Source: Zoogloea oleivorans (lineage in GTDB: Bacteria; Pseudomonadota; Gammaproteobacteria; Burkholderiales; Rhodocyclaceae). From it: DNA of 64,000 nt. Position 1 is the stretch's first letter; every line of letters starts with the position of its first letter. Where the stretch lies: the NCBI RefSeq assembly GCF_008107625.1, contig NZ_SDKK01000017.1:51610-115609 (forward strand). Reading direction: 5' to 3'. The translations under genes and the position numbers were made by a program. Positions 37,588 through 45,675 of this stretch are shown here, in pieces. The notes below the pieces were generated by a model that was given only the letters and a program-made list of their open reading frames with translations, made no database searches and was not told the DNA's origin.

Positions 37588-37609
37588 CCTTTAAAACCCG
37601 TATTTTTGC

Positions 37610-37707
37610 CGACTCATAATCGCTTGGTCGCTGGTTCAAGTCCAGCACGGCCCACCATACGTATCAAGCACTTAGGCCAGCCTCACGAGGGCTGGCCTTT
37701 TGCTTTC
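37610..37707 (+). repeat. Right attachment repeat (attR)
   Basis: Second copy of the tRNA-Ile2 3' half with its terminator; lacks D-arm and 5' acceptor, so it is not a tRNA gene. One base differs from attL (37661). Sequence to the right is the original chromosomal flank. Confidence 0.92.
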
Positions 37708-37782
37708 CGGTTTCATGCAGCCACGATGCGTGTTTTTAAGTCACAAAGTCTGTAGGCAACCAGGTTGCCCGATGCGCTGCGC

Positions 37783-38619
37783 GTGCGTAAACTCACGTTG
37801 ATGCTCTATGTCTCTTTGTTGCTCGTCACACTGCTGGCTGCCTGTACCTCTGCTCCACACCTGCCGCTCCCCCGCCCCTCCACCATTGAAACGCCGGCCA
37901 GCGCCGGTCATCAGAGCAATGCGCCGGGGGCGTTTTCTCCAGCGCTTCCCTCGGCCCTGGTTTACGGCAAGAAGACAACCGGCCGCCGTGATTTTGCAAA
38001 CGCCAAGAAGGTACTTCCAAGTGTTTTTGCAGGGATGGAAGAGGATTTCTACTGCGGCTGCCGCTACACCGGAAATACCGTTAATTTCGGAAGCTGCGGA
38101 TACCAGCCCCGCAAGAATGCAGCCCGGGCCAGCCGGATCGAATGGGAGCACGTTGTCCCGGCCTGGTCACTCGGTCATCAGCGCAAGTGCTGGCAGGACG
38201 GAGGGCGCAAGAATTGCACCCAGACAGACAATGCCTTCAAGACGGCCGAAGGCGATCTGGTTAATTTGGTGCCGGCAGTCGGCGAGGTTAACGGAGACAG
38301 AAGCAACTTCCCGTATGCCGTCTGGACCTCACGTCCAACCCCCATGTACGGGGCATGCCAAACCGTTATCGACTTCAAAGGGAAGCGGGCGCAACCCCGG
38401 GCGGAGGTTCGCGGGCGGGCAGCACGGATCAGTCTCTACATGCAGCAGACTTACAATTTACGCGTCAGCAAGCAGGACAAGCAACTCATGTGTGCATGGG
38501 CCAAAGCTTATCCGGTAGATCGCTGGGAGCGGCGCCGTGACACACAGATCGTGCGCTTGCAGGGGAAGGGCAACACACTGGTGTCCAGCCCTGCCAGCCT
38601 GAAACGGATCTGCGGATGA
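37783..38619 (+). CDS. EndA-family endonuclease I, lipoprotein form
   Basis: 278 residues from GTG 37783; ATG 37801 or TTG 37765 are possible starts. Signal ends in lipobox LAAC. Nuclease domain: DFYCGCRYTG, the ββα-metal motif RIEWEHVVPAWSLG with catalytic His, and GDLVNLVPAVGEVNGDRSNF. Cys residues match the disulfide pattern of secreted EndA/Dns. Degrades DNA in the periplasm or outside. First chromosomal gene beyond attR. Confidence 0.9.
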   Translation: MRKLTLMLYVSLLLVTLLAACTSAPHLPLPRPSTIETPASAGHQSNAPGAFSPALPSALVYGKKTTGRRDFANAKKVLPSVFAGMEEDFYCGCRYTGNTVNFGSCGYQPRKNAARASRIEWEHVVPAWSLGHQRKCWQDGGRKNCTQTDNAFKTAEGDLVNLVPAVGEVNGDRSNFPYAVWTSRPTPMYGACQTVIDFKGKRAQPRAEVRGRAARISLYMQQTYNLRVSKQDKQLMCAWAKAYPVDRWERRRDTQIVRLQGKGNTLVSSPASLKRICG

Positions 38620-38689
38620 CTGACGCAACCGACAGCCGGTCTGCGCTCAAGCAGATGACCGGGGCGGACAGAGGGTAACGAGAGAAAAC

Positions 38690-39004
38690 ATGAGAACAAA
38701 CCTGCAGGTCCCGTTTGCGGAAAAGGACGAAGCCAAACAGCTGGGCGCACGCTGGGACCCGGCCCGGCGCCTCTGGTACGTGCAGAACGTCCAGGATCTG
38801 AGCGCGTTCGCCCGGTGGCTGCCGGACCAGGCCACAACCCAGGAGGCCACCGCCATCAAGCCAACCGCAAAGGCAAGGCAGGCGGAATCGATGGTGAAAA
38901 CGGGCTCGCGTTTCTTTCAGTTGGACTGCGACTGCCTTCCCTGGGCGGGGTGCCCCAAGTGCAAGCCGAAAGTTGAAGCCGAGGGTTGGGGCATTCCGGC
39001 GTAA
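38690..39004 (+). CDS. DUF5710-domain protein
   Basis: 104 residues. N-terminal DUF5710 unit (LQVPFAEKDEAKQLGARWDP then WYVQNVQDLSAFARWLP, residues 4-45), seen in DNA primase/topoisomerase-like and plasmid proteins. The C-terminal part has CDCLPWAGCPKC, four Cys that could hold a metal. Follows the nuclease gene by 70 nt and may be co-transcribed with it. Function unknown. Confidence 0.75.
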   Translation: MRTNLQVPFAEKDEAKQLGARWDPARRLWYVQNVQDLSAFARWLPDQATTQEATAIKPTAKARQAESMVKTGSRFFQLDCDCLPWAGCPKCKPKVEAEGWGIPA

Positions 39005-39030
39005 TCGATCGGCTTCCCGGTCGGCTGTGC

Positions 39031-41451
39031 TTAGCGGATGCAGACCTTTCGCACCTGCTTGAGGTCGGTCAGGCCGGCCATGACTTTCTCGATGCCGTCC
39101 TGACGCAGGGTGCGCATGCCCTCGTCGAGGGCGGCTGCGAGCAGCGTGGAAACCCGCGCACGTTCCTGGATCAGGGCTTTCACCGCATCGGTTCCGACCA
39201 TCAATTCGTGCAGGCCGAGACGCCCCTTGTAGCCGCCAGTGCAATGCTCACAACCCACCGGCGCGTAAAGGGTGAATTTCCCTTTATCGTCGCCGTAGCG
39301 CTGCAGCCAATCCTTCCGGATCGACTCCCTGGCGCCCACCGGATCTGCCAGGAAGGCCGGGGTCTGCCGCAAGTCCTCGCAGTACTCGTCGAGCATATAC
39401 CGGATTTCATTTTCGTCGGGCTGATAAGCCTTCTTGCACTTGCCGCACAGACGCTTGGCCAGACGCTGGGCGAGCACACCGAGTAGCGCATCGGCGAAGT
39501 TGAACGGGTCCATCCCCATGTCAAGCAGACGGACCACCGACTCGGGGGCGCTGTTGGTGTGCAGGGTGCTGAACACCAGGTGGCCGGTCAGGGAGGCTTC
39601 GAGGCCGATGGACACGGTTTCCTTGTCACGCATTTCGCCGACCATGATCACGTCCGGATCGGCACGCAGAAAAGAGCGCATGATGGTTGGAAAATCCAGC
39701 CCGGCCTTGCGGTTGATCTGCACCTGACGCAGCCCCTTCTGGGTGATTTCCACCGGATCTTCGGCCGTCCAGATCTTGGTTTCCGGCGTATTGATGGAAC
39801 CCAGGATGGAGTGCAGCGTGGTGGTCTTGCCAGAGCCGGTCGGGCCGCAGACGAAGAAAATGCCGTAGGGTTTGGCGACAGTCTGCTTGAGACGCACGTA
39901 ATTGTTTTCCAGCAAACCCAGCGCCTCGAGGGGCAGCGGCTCGCTGTTGGCCAGGAGACGCATCACGACATCTTCCATGCCGCCCGCCGTGGGCACCGTG
40001 GCGACCCGCAACTCGATGTCGAGGGGGCCGAAGCGGCGAAACCGGATCTTCCCGTCCTGCGGCTTGCGCCGCTCCGAGATATCCAGGTCACACATGATCT
40101 TGATGCGCGTGACGATCGGGCTGCGATAGCTGGCCGGGACATCGATGTAGGGCGTCAGCGAGCCATCCTTGCGGAATCGGATCTGGGTCTTTTCCTTGCC
40201 GGGACGAGGCTCGATGTGGATGTCGGACGCACCTTGCCGGTAGGCGTCGATAATGATCCGGTTCACCAGCTTGACGAGTTCATTGTCGGCCGCCGCCGAC
40301 ACATCCTCGGCCGTCGGCCCCCCACCCTCGCCATCATCGTCCTGCATGTCGAAAAGCAGTTCGGAGACTGAAGCATCATCGCTGACACTGCTACCGAAAA
40401 ACTGGGCGACGGTCTGCATGAACTCCACATGGGTCGTAACGCAGAACACCGGACTGGCCTTGGGAAAGACATTCTGGACGACCCGCGAGGCAATGGCCTG
40501 CTCCGGATCGGTTACCAGGGTCAGGAGGCCTTCGGTATTCTCTTCCAGGGGTAGCCACTGGGCCTGCTGCACGTAGTCGCGCTTGAGGTTTCGCAGCAGG
40601 TCCAGGGGCTTGACCCGATCCTGCCGGAAAGGCTCGTAGGGCACGCCGAAAAAGCGGGCCACCGCGCTGCCGATATCGGCGGGCTTGAGCTTGTACTCCT
40701 CAAGCAGCAACTGCTCGAGAGAAATCCCCCGCTCGCGGGCCAGACTAGTGGCTGCTTCGAGTTCGGCGCTGGTCAGCTTGGCGTCATTCACCAGGCCTTC
40801 GTATTTGGACTTGGGCTGGATCAGGGCGTGGCGGCGATGCGCGAAGGCGATGGCCAGGGTCTGTCCAAGCCCCTGAATACCCTCCTCGGCAATGGATGAA
40901 AAGACCTCCCCGTTACGGCTGTTGATGAGCTGGATCACCCCCATCACCTCACCGTCGTCCGGATTGGCAATCGGCGCCACGAGCATCTGACGACAGCGGT
41001 AGCCGCTCCGCTCGTCCACTTCGCGACGAAACTCCATGCGTGACGAGATGGCCTTCAGGGCCTGCTCGTCGTAAGCATCGTGGATGTTGAGCATCTGGCC
41101 GGTCAGGGCCACGAAGCCGGCCACGCTGTTCTCGGCGATCGGCAGACGAATCGTGCGGATGGTGTGCAGGCCCGTCTTCACCCGGGAGGAGATCGTCGTT
41201 TTGCTTTCATCGACGACGTAAATGGTCAGCCGGTCGGCGGCAAAGAGCGCACAGATTTCTGCCGACAACTCGAAGATGATCTCATCGATGTTCTCGGTGG
41301 CATGAACGCGGTTGGTAACCGCCTGAAGGCCCTTGAAAAAGGCCAGTCGGCTGGCTACGTCACTCACGCCGACACCGCCCCTGCTTGCTGCGCTGCTCAT
41401 AATTCTGTCAAACCCGGAAAAATGGGACTCCGCCGCAGACGAAGCCTGCAT
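39031..41451 (-). CDS. GAF-GspE/PilB-type secretion ATPase
   Basis: 806 residues (an internal ATG at 41400 would give 789). Domains: GAF (about 45-215, IDEIIFELSAEICALFAADRL, with GVIQLINS), an MshEN/T2SSE N-terminal domain (about 225-385, FFGVPYEPF), and the ATPase: Walker A GPTGSGKTTTLHS (about 533), DPDVIMVGEMRD, HTNSAPESVVRLLDMG, and a Cys4 metal site (CGKC...CEHC). Powers pilus or type II secretion assembly; a GAF sensor in front is unusual. No other pilus genes nearby. Confidence 0.92.
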   Translation of the reverse strand: MQASSAAESHFSGFDRIMSSAASRGGVGVSDVASRLAFFKGLQAVTNRVHATENIDEIIFELSAEICALFAADRLTIYVVDESKTTISSRVKTGLHTIRTIRLPIAENSVAGFVALTGQMLNIHDAYDEQALKAISSRMEFRREVDERSGYRCRQMLVAPIANPDDGEVMGVIQLINSRNGEVFSSIAEEGIQGLGQTLAIAFAHRRHALIQPKSKYEGLVNDAKLTSAELEAATSLARERGISLEQLLLEEYKLKPADIGSAVARFFGVPYEPFRQDRVKPLDLLRNLKRDYVQQAQWLPLEENTEGLLTLVTDPEQAIASRVVQNVFPKASPVFCVTTHVEFMQTVAQFFGSSVSDDASVSELLFDMQDDDGEGGGPTAEDVSAAADNELVKLVNRIIIDAYRQGASDIHIEPRPGKEKTQIRFRKDGSLTPYIDVPASYRSPIVTRIKIMCDLDISERRKPQDGKIRFRRFGPLDIELRVATVPTAGGMEDVVMRLLANSEPLPLEALGLLENNYVRLKQTVAKPYGIFFVCGPTGSGKTTTLHSILGSINTPETKIWTAEDPVEITQKGLRQVQINRKAGLDFPTIMRSFLRADPDVIMVGEMRDKETVSIGLEASLTGHLVFSTLHTNSAPESVVRLLDMGMDPFNFADALLGVLAQRLAKRLCGKCKKAYQPDENEIRYMLDEYCEDLRQTPAFLADPVGARESIRKDWLQRYGDDKGKFTLYAPVGCEHCTGGYKGRLGLHELMVGTDAVKALIQERARVSTLLAAALDEGMRTLRQDGIEKVMAGLTDLKQVRKVCIR

Positions 41452-41510
41452 GGATGAAGGCCAGCCAAACGGCAGGAAAAGCCACTGACTTTAGCCGGCC
41501 AAGCGTCCGG

Positions 41511-42281
41511 CTAAAGCGAAAACTCGAGGCCGTTATAAAGTGCGCGCGGAGAAAAGCGGCCGCAATAGCTGGCTATTTCGTCCAGCGTGGTCTGCGCCCT
41601 GCTCGGCTTCAGATGGGTGATCCACACTTCCGGGTGTGCCTTGATCCGCTCGAGGAAGAGCGCCAGCAAGCTGGGGCACAAATGACGGGAGGCCAGGGCG
41701 AGATCATGCAGCGCATCGGGAAAAGCCGTCTCGATAATCAGGTAACGTAGATCCGGGATCTCGTTGATCGCGGCAATCAGCGGCTCGGAATAGGCCGTAT
41801 CGCCGGAAAAAACCAGGCTCCCGCCTTCGCTCGACACCTGGTAGCCCACCGCCGGCACCGTGTGCAGGGCCGGCAGCGCCGTGACCTGACGGCCGCCACC
41901 GAGCTTGGCAGATTCACCGACCCGCATCTCCTGAAAGCGCAGAAAGGGATTGCCCCGGTCGGGAATCGACGAGAAATCGGGCCACACCAGCCAGTTGAAA
42001 ATGTGGGAGCGCAGAATGCGCAGGGTCTCGGGCGAGCCATGGACCACGATCGGCATCGAACGCGCTTCACCGACGGTATCCACCAGCAGGGGAATCATGG
42101 CGATGTGATCAAGATGCGCATGCGTCACGAAGACGTGATCGATTTGCAGAAGCTCTTCGAACTCCAGGTCTCCAACTCCGGTGCCGGCATCGATCAGGAC
42201 ATCGTGATCCACGAGCAGGGCCGTCGTGCGCTGATTGCGCCCGCCAATTCCACCGCTGCACCCCAGAACCCGCACCTTCAT
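41511..42281 (-). CDS. MBL-fold phosphodiesterase-like hydrolase
   Basis: 256 residues. Metal motif THAHLDHIAMIPLL (about 53-66), with later His in LPALHTVP, Asp in FSGDTAYSE and His in ITHLKPSR. The THxHxDH context resembles class II 3',5'-cyclic-nucleotide phosphodiesterases (CpdP type). cAMP or a related signal is a possible substrate, unproven. In the same direction as the GspE-like gene, 59 nt upstream of it. Confidence 0.82.
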   Translation of the reverse strand: MKVRVLGCSGGIGGRNQRTTALLVDHDVLIDAGTGVGDLEFEELLQIDHVFVTHAHLDHIAMIPLLVDTVGEARSMPIVVHGSPETLRILRSHIFNWLVWPDFSSIPDRGNPFLRFQEMRVGESAKLGGGRQVTALPALHTVPAVGYQVSSEGGSLVFSGDTAYSEPLIAAINEIPDLRYLIIETAFPDALHDLALASRHLCPSLLALFLERIKAHPEVWITHLKPSRAQTTLDEIASYCGRFSPRALYNGLEFSL

Positions 42282-42432
42282 CTTGTTCTCATGGAATTCC
42301 GCAAAAGTGGGGGCTGGAAAATCAGCCCGGACACCGGGAGTGTTAATAAATCAGGCCGCCAGGATACGGTTCGACCAGCAAAACCGGTCGTCAGAAATAT
42401 CACGATCACCGCATGCAAGCGTCTTGAAAGAC

Positions 42433-43119
42433 CTACTGCTGGAGATTCTGCGAGAAAAACTCCATCTTCACGCCAGCGATCTCGATTATGTCATGTTCAT
42501 TAAGCCGATGTGCCTGGGCATCAAGGGAATGTCCATTGACGACAGGAAAAACCGTCCCTTCCACGTGGGTGATGAAATAGCCATGGGGGCGCCGGGTGAT
42601 CACTGCCACCTGGGTTCCCGGCTTGCCCAGCGTGGTGAGCGACTTTGAAAGCTCAAGCGTGCGACCGGCATGAGCACCACTGAGAATCTGGATCATCCCC
42701 AGGGTGCCGGAGGGAACCGGAGCTGCCGCAGCGGGCTCGGCGGCCACACCGGCGGTTCCGGACACCACACCGTTCGTTGCCACCGCGTCGGCAAAGGTCA
42801 TCGCTTCATCCTGTTCGGAAGGCGATCCAGCACCATCGGCAATGAACTTCAGGCGGTACTTGCCCAGCTCGACGACATCATTGTTCTGCAGAACATGCTT
42901 CTTGACCGGCTGACCATTCACATAGGTACCGTTCGTGCTGTTCATGTCCTCCAGAAAGGCATCGTTCAGGATGGTCACGATGGCCGCATGCTCGCCACTG
43001 ATGGCCAGATTGTCGATCTGGATATCGTTGTGCGGCTTTCGGCCAATGGTGGTGCGCTCCTTTTCGAGCGCCATTTCCTTCAGCACCAGACCATCCATGC
43101 TCAATATCAACCGGGGCAT
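42433..43119 (-). CDS. FHA-domain protein with a second degenerate FHA-like domain
   Basis: 228 residues, cytoplasmic. First FHA (about 1-95): TIGRKPHNDIQI, SGEHAAI and DMNSTNGTYVNGQ carry the Arg, Ser, His and Asn that bind phosphothreonine. After an Ala-rich linker, a second domain (about 140-225) has the FHA strand order (IQILSGAHAGRTLELSKSLT) but lacks the binding residues. Next to a PP2C phosphatase, which suggests Thr-phosphorylation signalling. Confidence 0.9.
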   Translation of the reverse strand: MPRLILSMDGLVLKEMALEKERTTIGRKPHNDIQIDNLAISGEHAAIVTILNDAFLEDMNSTNGTYVNGQPVKKHVLQNNDVVELGKYRLKFIADGAGSPSEQDEAMTFADAVATNGVVSGTAGVAAEPAAAAPVPSGTLGMIQILSGAHAGRTLELSKSLTTLGKPGTQVAVITRRPHGYFITHVEGTVFPVVNGHSLDAQAHRLNEHDIIEIAGVKMEFFSQNLQQ

Positions 43120-43143
43120 TGCATTTCCTATCTGAAACCAGCC

Positions 43144-43920
43144 TCAACCAAGTTCGGCAGCAAGTCGTCCAGCCGGACTGGACGATACGACGATAGCCGA
43201 AACATTATCCATCCCACCCCGATCATTCGCCAGATCGATCAGGTGCTCTACCGCCAGTCGCGGACTTCTCCCCAGCGCACAGAGTACGTCGGCGATGTCG
43301 GCATCGGGAAGCATCTCTGTCAGCCCGTCCGAGCAAAGCAAATATATATCTTCCGGCAAGGGCACGAAGTGCGCCACATCCGGCACGACATCCGCGGCCA
43401 CACCCACGGCCCGGGTCAGGAGACCACGCAAAGCCAGCGGGCCGCTCGATTCGGATTGAATCATGCCCGCGTCGCATTGCTCCCGCAATACGCTGTGATC
43501 CCGAGTCAGGCAGTCCAACACGTCATCGCGCAGACGATAGATCCGTGAATCGCCCACATGAGACACCAGCAAGGTGCCGTCAGCCCGGAAGTAAGCGGCG
43601 GCCAGGGTCGTCCCCATTCTGCGCAGTCGTGGATCCTGACAGGCCGCACCGAAAACGGCCTGGTTGGCCGCATCCACCGCCGCCCGCACATCGACTTCGT
43701 CCGCACACCCGGTTTCGCACTCGCCAATGCGCTCAATCCATGCGGTAACCGCCAGGTGTGCTGCAACGGCACCGCCCACATGCCCGCCCATCCCGTCGGC
43801 AAGAACCGCAAAGCCACGCCCCTCGTCACACAGGAGGTAATCCTCATTACGGACCCGGACGCGCCCCACATGGGACAACATCGCCATCCGCCAGTACGTT
43901 TGTCCTTCGCTCACGCTCAC
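43144..43920 (-). CDS. PP2C-family serine/threonine phosphatase
   Basis: 258 residues. Motifs: RNEDYLL (about 24-30), VLADGMGGHVGG (about 39-50), SHVGDSRIYRL, TRDHSVL, LCSDGLTEML and DRGGMDNVSAIVV; all metal Asp residues present. Stp1/PppA type, soluble. Removes phosphate from Ser/Thr; likely partner of the FHA protein encoded 24 nt downstream. A Hanks-type kinase usually sits beside such genes but none is in the window. Confidence 0.95.
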   Translation of the reverse strand: MSVSEGQTYWRMAMLSHVGRVRVRNEDYLLCDEGRGFAVLADGMGGHVGGAVAAHLAVTAWIERIGECETGCADEVDVRAAVDAANQAVFGAACQDPRLRRMGTTLAAAYFRADGTLLVSHVGDSRIYRLRDDVLDCLTRDHSVLREQCDAGMIQSESSGPLALRGLLTRAVGVAADVVPDVAHFVPLPEDIYLLCSDGLTEMLPDADIADVLCALGRSPRLAVEHLIDLANDRGGMDNVSAIVVSSSPAGRLAAELG

Positions 43921-43937
43921 CGCCTATCGAAGGAAAA

Positions 43938-44636
43938 CTACAGAATCTGTCGACCGGAACCGGCCACTGCACGCCTGCCCAGCAGCCGCGCCAGGCCAAG
44001 CACAAGCCCAACGCCCAGCACACCAACCGCAGGCCTCATCCACCCGGGCTGCGCCATCATCCAGACGCGCAGCAACGGATCGCCAACGATCATCCCGCCT
44101 GCCACCCAGCCCAGCAAGCCGGCCCCCAGTGTCACGATCACCGGGAAGCGCTCCATGCTCTTCATGATGACCTGGCTCGACCATACGATCACCGGAATAC
44201 TCACAGCCAGACCGATGCCGAGCAGCACCAGGCTGTCGCCCGCGGCCCCCGCCACACCAATGACGTTATCCACGCTCATCACGAAATCCGCCACGATGAT
44301 CGTCTTTACCGCCCCCGCCACGCTGGTGGCAGGATTAATCTCGTGCTCTCCTTCCCCATCGGGCAGGAGCAGCTTGACGCCGATCCACAGCAACAGCAAA
44401 CCGCCAATCAGCTTGAGCCAGGGGTAACCCAGCAGGCTGGCGGCAAAGGCCGTCAGCACCACGCGCAGACTCACGGCGCCCGCCACGCCCCAGAAAATGC
44501 CAATCTTGCGCTGTTCCGGCTGCAGACGACGACATGCCAGGGCAATCACCACGGCGTTATCCCCCGACAGCACCAGGTCGATGGCGATGATCTGCAAAAG
44601 ACCGACCCAGAAGACAGGCGTCAAAAATTCGGACAT
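43938..44636 (-). CDS. TerC-family membrane protein
   Basis: 232 residues from ATG 44636 (a TTG at 44651 is possible). About seven TM helices; AIDLVLSGDNAVVIALACR and IVADFVMSVDNVIGVAGAA are the paired Asp-containing TerC motifs. YjbE-like members are tied to metal (Mn) export and metalation of exported proteins. 17 nt before the PP2C gene. No obvious Mn riboswitch in the short leader. Confidence 0.88.
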   Translation of the reverse strand: MSEFLTPVFWVGLLQIIAIDLVLSGDNAVVIALACRRLQPEQRKIGIFWGVAGAVSLRVVLTAFAASLLGYPWLKLIGGLLLLWIGVKLLLPDGEGEHEINPATSVAGAVKTIIVADFVMSVDNVIGVAGAAGDSLVLLGIGLAVSIPVIVWSSQVIMKSMERFPVIVTLGAGLLGWVAGGMIVGDPLLRVWMMAQPGWMRPAVGVLGVGLVLGLARLLGRRAVAGSGRQIL

Positions 44637-44710
44637 GAAGAATTCAATCAAGATAAAACCGCCGCACCGGGAATTCTATCGCCCCCCTGCCTGCATCAGG
44701 CTGGCCCCAC

Positions 44711-44749
44711 AAAATAAAACCGCGCCCAGGCGTGAGCCGAGGGCGCGGT
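44711..44749 (-). terminator. Terminator of sucCD
   Basis: Minus strand: stem ACCGCGCCC/GGGCGCGGT (44719-44727, 44741-44749) with a 13-nt loop, then TTTATTTT. Placed 22 nt after the sucD stop. Confidence 0.85.
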
Positions 44750-44770
44750 CTGGATCGGCTTGACGCCTGA

Positions 44771-45664
44771 TTACAGCATGGCCTTCAGCAGCTTGGCCAT
44801 TTCGGACGGGTTGCGCGTCACGGTGAAACCACACTCTTCCATGATGGCGAGCTTGGCATCGGCCGTATCGGCACCGCCGGAAATCAGTGCACCAGCATGG
44901 CCCATGCGCTTGCCCGCGGGGGCAGTCACACCGGCGATGAAGCCGACGATCGGCTTCTTCATGTTGGCCTTGCACCACAGCGCAGCTTCAGCTTCGTCAG
45001 GACCGCCGATTTCGCCGATCATGATGACCGCATCGGTATCCGGATCGTCGTTGAACATGCGCATGATGTCGATGTGCTTCAGACCGTTGATCGGGTCACC
45101 ACCGATGCCGACAGCGGAAGACTGGCCCAGACCGATTTCGGTCAGCTGGGCGACAGCTTCGTAGGTCAGGGTGCCGGAGCGGGAAACCACGCCGATGCGA
45201 CCCTTGCGGTGAATGTGACCCGGCATGATGCCGATCTTGATTTCGTCAGGCGTGATAAGACCCGGGCAGTTGGGGCCCAGCAGCAGGGTTTCCTTGCCGC
45301 CGGCAGCAACCTTCTTCTTCATCATGTTGCGCACTTCCAGCATGTCCCGGACGGGGATGCCTTCAGTGATGCAGATCGCCAGATCCAGATCGGCTTCAGC
45401 AGCTTCCCAGATCGCCGCCGCAGCGCCGGCAGGCGGCACGTAGATCACGGAGACGGTGGCGCCGGTTTCGGCGGCCGCTTCCTTGACGGAGGCGTAGATG
45501 GGGATGTCGAAGATCTTCTCGCCAGCCTTTTTCGGGTTCACGCCGGCAACGAAGCATTCCTTGCCGTTGGCGTATTCCTGACACTTTTCAGTGTGGAATT
45601 GACCGGTCTTGCCGGTGATGCCCTGGGTGATGACCTTGGTGTCTTTATTGATCAGGATTGACAT
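44771..45664 (-). CDS. sucD: Succinyl-CoA synthetase alpha subunit
   Basis: 297 residues. TCA cycle: succinyl-CoA + ADP/GDP + Pi to succinate + NTP. CoA-binding Rossmann start (TQGITGKTGQFHTEK), VIYVPPAGAAAAIWEA, the CoA-ligase domain with GVVSRSGTLTYEA, and the phosphohistidine in KRMGHAGALISGG. 11 nt after sucC, closing the operon with a terminator. sucAB is not adjacent. Confidence 0.98.
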   Translation of the reverse strand: MSILINKDTKVITQGITGKTGQFHTEKCQEYANGKECFVAGVNPKKAGEKIFDIPIYASVKEAAAETGATVSVIYVPPAGAAAAIWEAAEADLDLAICITEGIPVRDMLEVRNMMKKKVAAGGKETLLLGPNCPGLITPDEIKIGIMPGHIHRKGRIGVVSRSGTLTYEAVAQLTEIGLGQSSAVGIGGDPINGLKHIDIMRMFNDDPDTDAVIMIGEIGGPDEAEAALWCKANMKKPIVGFIAGVTAPAGKRMGHAGALISGGADTADAKLAIMEECGFTVTRNPSEMAKLLKAML

Positions 45665-45675
45665 TAGGTAACTCC

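Larger units (their letters stand above)
25200..37707. mobile_element. Integrative element in tRNA-Ile2 (prophage remnant or phage satellite)
   Basis: About 12.4 kb between two copies of a ~98-bp direct repeat: the tRNA 3' half plus terminator at 25200-25297, and the same sequence at 37610-37707 with no 5' half. The repeats differ at one internal base (25251/37661). A tyrosine integrase gene lies next to the right end. Inside are phage-type replication genes, HTH regulators, a Rha-like protein, an HGGxSTGP protein, a possible virion protein and a HigBA module. No terminase, portal, capsid, tail tube, holin or lysin is recognised. The right chromosomal flank starts at 37708. Confidence 0.9.

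Noticed and set aside
37611..37657. Second tRNA gene at the right end of the element
   Set aside because: Only the 3' half from the anticodon stem is present; it is the attR copy.
44652..44770. Mn-sensing yybP-ykoY riboswitch before the TerC-family gene
   Set aside because: The short gap is taken up by the sucCD terminator; the conserved riboswitch loops are not visible.
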